Assembly (NCBI GenBank): GCA_028289725.1
Contig: JANQOH010000025.1
Coordinates: forward strand, 1-5,652
Length of the DNA stretch: 5,652 nt
Source of the DNA: Alphaproteobacteria bacterium
GTDB taxonomy: Bacteria > Pseudomonadota > Alphaproteobacteria > UBA7887
Direction: 5' to 3'
In this document: positions 1 to 4,654 of the stretch, piece by piece
Layout: each line of letters begins with the position of its first letter
Position numbering within the stretch: position 1 is the first letter of the stretch
The notes under the pieces: model-generated
Seen by the model: only the letters and a program-made list of their open reading frames with translations
Told to the model about the DNA's origin: nothing
Database searches by the model: none
Translations under genes and position numbers: made by a program

Positions 1-1
1 T

Positions 2-463
2 TTTCCGTACCACAAAGCGCTCAAGCGTCTGATACGGGCGACACAAGAAAAGTTCGGCTATGCGATTCTGCTCGACTGCCATTCCATGCCGTCGCAAGCG
101 GTGGCGCGCGCCTCCGCGACGCCTCGGAAAGCGGGTGGCTTGAGCCGCGGCATCGACATGGTGCTCGGCGACTGCCATGGCGCATCGTGCATGGCGCAAC
201 TGACCGATTGCGCGGAGTCGGCCCTGATCGATCTCGGCTATACCGTCGTCCGCAACAGCCCCTATGCGGGCGGTTTCACCACGCGCCATTACGGCCGGCC
301 GGAGAACGGCGTCCATGCCCTGCAAATTGAGGTCAATCGGAAGCTCTATATGGACGAAGCCCGTCTGACGCCGGCGGAGAGCCTGGGCCGGCTGCGTACG
401 GAGCTGGCGGGCGTCATCAGCGCGGTCGGATCGGTCGCGCCCTTCGCACGCGCCGCCGAATAA
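2..463 (+). CDS. hutG: N-formylglutamate amidohydrolase, C-terminal part (5' end outside window)
   Basis: The frame is open from the left edge (base 2) to a TAA at 461-463, giving 153 residues of a family usually about 260-290 long, so roughly the N-terminal 40% is missing. An internal ATG at 86 is not the true start: the upstream codons encode good family sequence (FPYHKALKRL, then FGYAILLDCHSMPS). Visible family hallmarks are DCHSMPS, the stretch NSPYAGGFTTRHYGRPENG, and HALQIEVNRKLYMDE. These match N-formylglutamate amidohydrolases, whose members hydrolyse N-formyl-L-glutamate to glutamate and formate in the cytoplasm, the last step of one histidine-utilisation route. The family is metal-dependent, and the Asp/His of DCHS are plausible metal or catalytic residues (inference). 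Some relatives annotated this way may act on other N-acyl amino acids. No other hut gene is visible here. It converges on the minus-strand sRNA, with only 30 bp between its stop and the sRNA terminator. Confidence 0.88.
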   Translation, partial: FPYHKALKRLIRATQEKFGYAILLDCHSMPSQAVARASATPRKAGGLSRGIDMVLGDCHGASCMAQLTDCAESALIDLGYTVVRNSPYAGGFTTRHYGRPENGVHALQIEVNRKLYMDEARLTPAESLGRLRTELAGVISAVGSVAPFARAAE

Positions 464-493
464 GCCCGACCCACGTCCGAATCTTCACCGCCT

Positions 494-522
494 AAAAAAG
501 GCCGTGGCACGAAGCCACGGCC
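494..522 (-). terminator. Rho-independent terminator of the sRNA
   Basis: On the minus strand the 9-bp stem GGCCGTGGC/GCCACGGCC (522-514 with 508-500) has a 5-nt loop TTCGT and is followed directly by six T (499-494). This is a textbook intrinsic terminator for leftward transcription and defines the sRNA 3' end. It would also stop any read-through from the oxidoreductase gene, whose stop codon is about 200 bp upstream. On the plus strand the same hairpin is preceded by A6 and followed by no T run, so it should be a poor terminator for the amidohydrolase transcript. Confidence 0.88.
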
Positions 523-580
523 CAAGTTCAGGGAGGAAACGCCCTAGAGGGCATGCAGAACGGGGGATGCCCGTTATCTG
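494..580 (-). ncRNA. Trans-acting sRNA candidate, αr8/MmgR ('suhB' Rfam) type
   Basis: Read on the minus strand, this stretch has the layout of an independently transcribed sRNA of about 87 nt. First comes a 5' hairpin with stem GGGCAT/ATGCCC (572-567 with 554-549). A second, mutually exclusive small hairpin GCCC-TCTA-GGGC follows (552-541). Next is an unpaired TTTCCTCCCT (539-530), and last a perfect 9-bp terminator stem with six T (522-494). An exposed UUUCCUCCCU between a 5' hairpin and a GC-rich terminator is, from memory, the signature of the alphaproteobacterial αr8 family; its Sinorhizobium meliloti member MmgR is linked to limiting polyhydroxybutyrate granule formation. The CCUCC core is complementary to Shine-Dalgarno sequences, so blocking translation of target mRNAs is the likely mode (inference). 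The 5' end is estimated from the promoter spacing and could be off by a few bases. No convincing protein is encoded here. Family assignment is by motif and architecture only. Confidence 0.72.
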
Positions 581-720
581 CAAAGCCACTATAGGCATCC
601 GTGTGCTGCGATGCAACAAAAACTGTGTGCATCACGGAACCACTCTCGATAAATCCGCACAAATACTGGGCTTTATCAATAATGCAACGCAGCAATGCAA
701 TATCGTCGGTGCTGCGCCGC
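581..720. other. Spacer between oxidoreductase stop and sRNA
   Basis: This spacer is more AT-rich than the genes on either side. It holds the sRNA promoter (588-616), two direct copies of AATGCAA (681-687 and 694-700), and a weak AT-rich inverted repeat GATAAA/TTTATC (648-653 and 672-677) with an 18-nt loop. I see no GC-rich hairpin with a T run that would terminate the oxidoreductase transcript before the sRNA. Frames crossing the spacer show no family resemblance. Confidence 0.5.
588..616 (-). promoter_or_regulatory. Sigma70-type promoter for the sRNA
   Basis: On the minus strand TTGCAT (616-611) and TATAGT (593-588) are separated by exactly 17 bp. The -10 matches TATAAT in five of six positions; the -35 keeps the key TTG. 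Transcription would start about 7 nt downstream, at 581-579, just ahead of the first predicted hairpin. The agreement between promoter position, hairpin start and terminator supports a stand-alone transcription unit. A GATGCA/TGCATC inverted repeat (610-633) overlaps the -35 region. Confidence 0.6.
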
Positions 721-3700
721 CTACTCGGCTGCTTGCAGGGCCGGCGCGGTGGCCAAGTTTTGCAACAAATCGGCCTCGGCGCGCTTCGCCAAAGCGAGGT
801 TCCGTTCTTTGACATGCCCGAAGCCGCGAATGCGCTCTGGGATCCGCGCGATTTCGACGGCCGTCGCATGATTGTCCGATGTCAGGCGCGTGATCACGTC
901 CGTGGCCGTGGCGAAATAGTCGGCGATCAATTTGCGTTCGGTACGGCGCTCAAGCGTGTATCCGAAGGGATCGAGAAAACTGCCGCGCAAGCCGCGCAAT
1001 TTGGCAAGGATTCCGAACAGCGGCAGCATGTACGCGCCGTACGCGCGTTTGCGCAAATGGCCGGTGTGCGGATCGCGGCGCGCGAACAAGGGCGGTGCAA
1101 GATGAAAGCGCAGCGTAAAGTCACCGCCAAACACTTCGCTAAGCCGCGCTTGGAAGCGCCCGTCCGTATACAGACGCGCAACCTCGTATTCGTCTTTGTA
1201 AGCCATGAGTTTGTAGGCGTTGCGCGCGACCGCTTCGGCAAAATCGGTGCGCCCCGGCGACGTCTTTTCTTCGGCGGCCCACGCACGGTCAACCAGTTCG
1301 CGATACCGACCGGCATATGCGGCATTCTGATACGCGGTTAGATCCGTCACGCGCCGCGCGATCAATTCATCAAGCGTCTCCGATTTCGTCGCCGCCTGCG
1401 TCGGACTCAACCGCGCCACCTCCGCGGCCACCGTATCGGGATCCATGGCCGTGAGGCGGCCCCATGCAAAAGCACGCTTGTTTGTCGCCACGGCCACGCC
1501 GTTCAGTTCGATCGCGCACTCGATGGCGTCCGCCGACACCGGCAGAAGTCCTTTTTGGTATGCCAGCCCAATCAGGAACGGATTGGCGAAGATGGCGTCG
1601 CCGAACAAAGCCACCGCCATTTGATTGGCCTCGACGAACGTCACGCTCTCCTCGCCCACCGCTTCGCGAATGAGCTTTTGGTTGAACGGCAGGCCGAAGT
1701 CGAGGTCGGGATTGTGGATGAAGCCGGCGACCGGCGTGTTGTGGCTGTTGACCACCGCGCGAGTCGTGCCGCGGCCCAGTTTTTCCAAGCCCTCGCGGCC
1801 CGCCGCGACCACCAAGTCACAACCGAGCAATAAATCGGCACGGCCGTTCCCGATTGTCAGCGCGTGGAGATCGTCTGGTGTTTCGGCAAGACGAATTTGG
1901 CTGAACACCGCGCCGTTCTTTTGCGCCGCGCCGACTTTGTCGAGCACCGAACATCCGCGCCCTTCAATGTGAGCGGCCATGCCAATCAAGGCGCCGACCG
2001 TCACCACGCCGGTGCCGCCGACGCCGGTCACCATAATGTTGTATGGCTTATCAAGTGTCCGGCGGTCCGGTTCGATCAAGGCATCGAGCAGCGCGTCCCG
2101 CGTGGCATCGACGGTCTTGGCTTTCGCCTTGCCGCGCAATTCACCGCCTTCGACGGTCACAAAACTCGGGCAGAAACCATTCACGCACGACATGTCCTTA
2201 TTGCATGTCGATTGGTTGATCTGCCGTTTGCGTCCGAACGCGGTCTCGAGCGGTTCCACCGAAACGCAGTTGGACGCCACGGAACAATCGCCGCAGCCTT
2301 CGCACACCAGATCGTTGATGTAAGCGCGGACAGGCGGATCGATCATCTTGCCGCGTTTGCGACGCCGGCGCTTCTCGGTGGCACACACTTGGTCATAGAC
2401 CAACACCGTGACGCCGTTGATTTCGCGCAAGTCCCGCTGGACCGCATCCAGCTCGTCGCGGTGATACACTTTCGTGCCCGGCGCGAATTCGCTGCCGACC
2501 GGATATTTGTCGGGTTCGTCGGTGACCACGACGATTTTGTTGACGCCTTCCGCCACGACTTGCCGGGTGATTTGCGCGACGTCCAAGGGCCCGTCAACGG
2601 GCTGCCCTCCGGTCATCGCCACGGCGTCGTTGAACAGAATCTTGTAGGTCATGGTCGCGCCCGAGGCGACCGCGGCCCGGATGGCGAGCAGGCCCGAGTG
2701 GAAGTAGGTGCCGTCGCCAAGATTGACAAAAATATGCTCGGTCTTGGCAAACGGGGCTTGGCCAAGCCACGAAACGCCCTCGCCGCCCATCTGCGTGAAC
2801 GTCGCCGTGTTCCGGTCCATGCCTTGCGCAAGGAAATGGCACCCGATCCCGGCAAGCGCCCGGCTGCCGTCCGGCACTTTGGTCGAAGTGTTGTGCGGGC
2901 AGCCGGAACAGAAATAGGGCGTCCGCGCCACTTTGCTGACAGTGGTTTCGGCGGCCGCCGGCTGCAGGTGGCTCAGCCGGTTCGACAAACGGCCGCTGTC
3001 GTCGAGCCCCGCCAAGCGCCGACCGAGGCCAAGCGCGACCTCGTCCGCACTGAGTTCATAGGTTTCCGGGAACAGGACCGCCCCGGTCTCGTCGCGCTTT
3101 CCGACGATGCGTGCCGGGCGATCAGCGCTGTTGTACAGATGTTCTTTCACCTGGCTTTCAATGAAACCGCGCTTCTCTTCGACAACGATGATCTCGTCGA
3201 GGCCCTCGGCGAAACGTGCAAGTCCCTCGGGTTCGATCGGCCAGGTCAACGCAAGCTTGTACAACCGAAGGCCCATCGCGGCGGCCGCATCACCATCGAT
3301 GCCGAGATCATCCAGCGCCTGCATGACATCGAGGTAGGACTTGCCCGCGGTCACGATGCCGACGCGCGCGTTCGGGCTGTCGTAAATCAGCCGGTCCAAC
3401 TGGTTGGCCCGCGCATAGGCGTGAACGGCGGGCAGCTTGTGCTCGACCAGGCGCGCCTCGATCTCGAGCGCGCTATCCGGCCAGCGAATGCTCAGCCCCC
3501 CATCTGGCATCGCGAAATCGTCCGGCGTACGCACCTCGACGCGGTGCGGGTCAACTGTCACGGACGCCGAGGAGTCGACGGTCATGGTCACGCATTTGAA
3601 GCCGACCCAGACGCCCGCGAAACGCGACATGGCAATGCCGTGCAATCCGAGGTCTAGAAATTCCTGAACGCCAGCCGGATTGATCACCGGCATCATGGCA

Positions 3701-4194
3701 TCGGCCATGGCGTACTCGCTTTGGGCGGCGAGTGTTGACGATTTTGCGGCGTGGTCATCGCCGAGCAGCGCCAGCACGCCGCCGTGCGGTGCCGTGCCCG
3801 CGCCATTGGCGTGGCGGAAGACATCACCGCAGCGATCAACGCCCGGCCCTTTGCCGTACCAAATGCCGACCACGCCGTCATAGTCGGTGGTCTCACTCAG
3901 ATTGAGGTGTTGGCTGCCCCAGAGCGCTGTCGCGCCGAGATCTTCATTCACGCCCGGCTGAAATTTGATGCCCTGTGCATCCAAAAACCGGCGCGCTTGC
4001 CACAAAGCGCGGTCGTAATTGCCAAGCGGCGAACCGCGATAGCCGGAAATGAAACAGCCGGTCTTGAGGCCGGCCGCGGCGTCGCGCCGGCGCTGCATCA
4101 TCGGCAGGCGGACCAGCGCCTGCGTGCCGGTCAGGAAAACACGGCCAGTTTCGAGCTCATACTTGTCGTCCAGAGAGACGGCGGCGATGGTCAT
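721..4194 (-). CDS. Indolepyruvate ferredoxin oxidoreductase, fused single-chain (IorA-IorB type)
   Basis: This complete 1157-residue cytoplasmic enzyme oxidatively decarboxylates indolepyruvate (and probably phenyl- or hydroxyphenylpyruvate) with CoA to aryl-acetyl-CoA, reducing ferredoxin; it belongs to aromatic amino acid degradation. Domains in order: an N-terminal pyrimidine-binding-like domain (about 15-200, with FISGYRGSPLGNYD at 48-61 and VNEDLGA at 82-88); a linker/IorA middle region (about 210-410); and the TPP pyrophosphate domain (about 425-600). The last has CSGCPH at 429-434, GDG at 493-495 and Asn522 of NDAVAMTGG, the classic GDG...N Mg-TPP pair. An Fe-S segment follows with Cys631, 634, 637, 643, 664, 670 and 675. 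The IorB/gamma-like domain (about 717-910) has GVGGTGV at 724-730 and the flavoenzyme-family stretch KVGAAQKNGAV. Last is the C-terminal region typical of the bacterial fused form (about 925-1120; DUF6537 in my recollection). The ATG start is fixed by AAGGAG 8 nt upstream. The length fits the family (about 1150-1200). The true substrate is inferred. Confidence 0.93.
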   Translation of the reverse strand: MTIAAVSLDDKYELETGRVFLTGTQALVRLPMMQRRRDAAAGLKTGCFISGYRGSPLGNYDRALWQARRFLDAQGIKFQPGVNEDLGATALWGSQHLNLSETTDYDGVVGIWYGKGPGVDRCGDVFRHANGAGTAPHGGVLALLGDDHAAKSSTLAAQSEYAMADAMMPVINPAGVQEFLDLGLHGIAMSRFAGVWVGFKCVTMTVDSSASVTVDPHRVEVRTPDDFAMPDGGLSIRWPDSALEIEARLVEHKLPAVHAYARANQLDRLIYDSPNARVGIVTAGKSYLDVMQALDDLGIDGDAAAAMGLRLYKLALTWPIEPEGLARFAEGLDEIIVVEEKRGFIESQVKEHLYNSADRPARIVGKRDETGAVLFPETYELSADEVALGLGRRLAGLDDSGRLSNRLSHLQPAAAETTVSKVARTPYFCSGCPHNTSTKVPDGSRALAGIGCHFLAQGMDRNTATFTQMGGEGVSWLGQAPFAKTEHIFVNLGDGTYFHSGLLAIRAAVASGATMTYKILFNDAVAMTGGQPVDGPLDVAQITRQVVAEGVNKIVVVTDEPDKYPVGSEFAPGTKVYHRDELDAVQRDLREINGVTVLVYDQVCATEKRRRRKRGKMIDPPVRAYINDLVCEGCGDCSVASNCVSVEPLETAFGRKRQINQSTCNKDMSCVNGFCPSFVTVEGGELRGKAKAKTVDATRDALLDALIEPDRRTLDKPYNIMVTGVGGTGVVTVGALIGMAAHIEGRGCSVLDKVGAAQKNGAVFSQIRLAETPDDLHALTIGNGRADLLLGCDLVVAAGREGLEKLGRGTTRAVVNSHNTPVAGFIHNPDLDFGLPFNQKLIREAVGEESVTFVEANQMAVALFGDAIFANPFLIGLAYQKGLLPVSADAIECAIELNGVAVATNKRAFAWGRLTAMDPDTVAAEVARLSPTQAATKSETLDELIARRVTDLTAYQNAAYAGRYRELVDRAWAAEEKTSPGRTDFAEAVARNAYKLMAYKDEYEVARLYTDGRFQARLSEVFGGDFTLRFHLAPPLFARRDPHTGHLRKRAYGAYMLPLFGILAKLRGLRGSFLDPFGYTLERRTERKLIADYFATATDVITRLTSDNHATAVEIARIPERIRGFGHVKERNLALAKRAEADLLQNLATAPALQAAE

Positions 4195-4202
4195 GGGGGC
4201 GG

Positions 4203-4208
4203 CTCCTT
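4203..4208 (-). promoter_or_regulatory. Ribosome binding site of the oxidoreductase
   Basis: AAGGAG on the minus strand lies 8 nt before the ATG at 4194-4192. It is a near-ideal Shine-Dalgarno and fixes the start codon; the first residues (MTIAAVSLDDKYELE) also fit the family N-terminus. Confidence 0.85.
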
Positions 4209-4260
4209 TGGGTGCGCCAGCCTACCGATAAGGGAATCGGGCAACGCGCTACCGGATTAA

Positions 4261-4283
4261 AATAGGTAACTATTGCTGACCTA
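4261..4283. promoter_or_regulatory. Overlapping inverted repeats, candidate operator for the oxidoreductase
   Basis: Two dyads overlap here: AATAG-GTAA-CTATT (4261-4274, perfect 5-bp arms) and TAGGT-N11-ACCTA (4263-4283, perfect 5-bp arms). They lie 67-89 bp upstream of the oxidoreductase ATG, where a promoter-proximal repressor or activator site would be expected. The arms are short, and the region is AT-rich enough for chance dyads. I do not recognise the motif as belonging to a named regulator. Confidence 0.4.
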
Positions 4284-4374
4284 AATAGCAACGCTTGATT
4301 ACATACGCATTTGCGACACCGGACCCGCGATCGCCGCATGCCTTTTGGCACCCGGCGACATCGTTGCGATTTGT

Positions 4375-4389
4375 GTTCATTCCATGAAC
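4375..4389. promoter_or_regulatory. 15-bp perfect palindrome GTTCAT-TCC-ATGAAC
   Basis: Two perfect 6-bp arms are separated by 3 bp, with dyad symmetry typical of homodimeric helix-turn-helix regulators. It lies about 180 bp upstream of the oxidoreductase start on that gene's strand. There is no T run after it, and the stem with a 3-nt loop is a poor RNA hairpin, so a protein-binding site is more plausible than a terminator. The regulator is unknown. Confidence 0.35.
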
Positions 4390-4401
4390 GAAGGAGATTT
4401 T

Positions 4402-4605
4402 TTAATATATAAAATCGATAGTTAGATGGATTTGTTCAAGAATACTATCATATGCCTCGAAATATCGAGCAAGCAACGAACCGGAGTCGCTAAGCCCTTC
4501 ATTGCGAAGGCATCGTGCTAGCCGCCGAGCCGGATCGCCGGATTGTAGAAACGACACCATCGAGCGCACCAGAGCTTTTGCGCACAACTCTTTGAAAACG
4601 CGCAA
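4402..4605 (-). CDS. Doubtful small ORF, 67 codons, unrecognised
   Basis: The frame opens after an in-frame TGA at 4638-4636. The only conventional start is TTG at 4605, with no convincing ribosome binding site before it; it ends at TAA 4404-4402. The product would be about 67 residues, soluble-looking, with an Arg/Leu-rich helix-like middle (GDPARRLARCLRNEGL) and an aliphatic/aromatic C-terminus ending in DFIY. I recognise no family. Third codon positions are only about half G/C, unlike the strong bias in fhs and the oxidoreductase, so it is either non-coding spacer, a decayed remnant, or an acquired small gene. It lies on the same strand as both neighbours, about 50 bp after the fhs stop. 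A chance ORF is the most likely explanation. Confidence 0.2.
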   Translation of the reverse strand: MRVFKELCAKALVRSMVSFLQSGDPARRLARCLRNEGLSDSGSLLARYFEAYDSILEQIHLTIDFIY

Positions 4606-4610
4606 ACTCG

Positions 4611-4631
4611 GGGCCGCACCAATGTTGGCCC
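4611..4631 (-). terminator. Weak hairpin after fhs, possible terminator
   Basis: On the minus strand GGGCC (4631-4627) pairs with GGCCC (4615-4611) around an 11-nt loop, beginning 23 bp after the fhs stop codon. The following bases contain only short T runs (TTT, then TTTT after a G/C interval) and no uninterrupted U tract. It may attenuate or pause the fhs transcript, but is not a good intrinsic terminator. Confidence 0.25.
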
Positions 4632-4654
4632 GCGATCAATTCGTCATCATGGGG

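Larger units (their letters stand above)
4195..4654. other. 460-bp intergenic region between fhs and the oxidoreductase
   Basis: This region should carry the oxidoreductase promoter and the fhs 3' end. It contains, from the oxidoreductase outward, its ribosome binding site, a pair of overlapping inverted repeats at 4261-4283, a 15-bp palindrome at 4375-4389, an AT-rich stretch around 4397-4425 with an unbroken T/A run, and a doubtful minus-strand reading frame at 4402-4605. A weak hairpin lies just after the fhs stop. I cannot define a convincing -35/-10 pair. On the minus strand, TTGCTA (4291-4286) and TATTTT (4264-4259) are the best elements but are 21 bp apart. The base composition clearly differs from the flanking genes. 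Confidence 0.6.

Noticed and set aside
500..522. The hairpin as the amidohydrolase terminator
   Set aside because: In the plus direction it is followed by CAAGTTCAGG with no T run; the T run is on the minus-strand side.
504..869. Overlapping frames on both strands across the sRNA region
   Set aside because: They run through the terminator hairpin and promoter, have low-complexity Arg/Pro/Ser-rich translations, and lack ribosome binding sites; the RNA structure explains the region better.
601..1341. 246-codon plus-strand frame over the oxidoreductase 3' end
   Set aside because: It is in the same mirror register as the longer antisense frame, crosses the sRNA promoter spacer, and resembles no family.
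1864..3657. 597-codon plus-strand open frame antisense to the oxidoreductase
   Set aside because: Its codons lie exactly opposite the oxidoreductase codons, so stops would need TTA, CTA or TCA in the sense gene, which are rare in GC-rich DNA. The translation shows no family resemblance, while the minus strand encodes a full recognisable enzyme.
4203..4208. Oxidoreductase ribosome binding site as a direct target of the sRNA
   Set aside because: Continuous complementarity between UUUCCUCCCU and the AAAGGAGCC region is only about four bases, too short to propose.
4375..4389. LexA (SOS) box reading of GTTC-N7-GAAC
   Set aside because: The alphaproteobacterial LexA site, as I know it, is a direct repeat GTTC-N7-GTTC, whereas this is an inverted repeat, and no adjacent gene is an SOS gene.
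4384..4425. Plus-strand 13-codon ATG frame, with an AAGGAG inside it at 4391-4396
   Set aside because: The frame stops after 13 codons, and no usable start codon follows the AAGGAG at proper spacing. It looks like chance.
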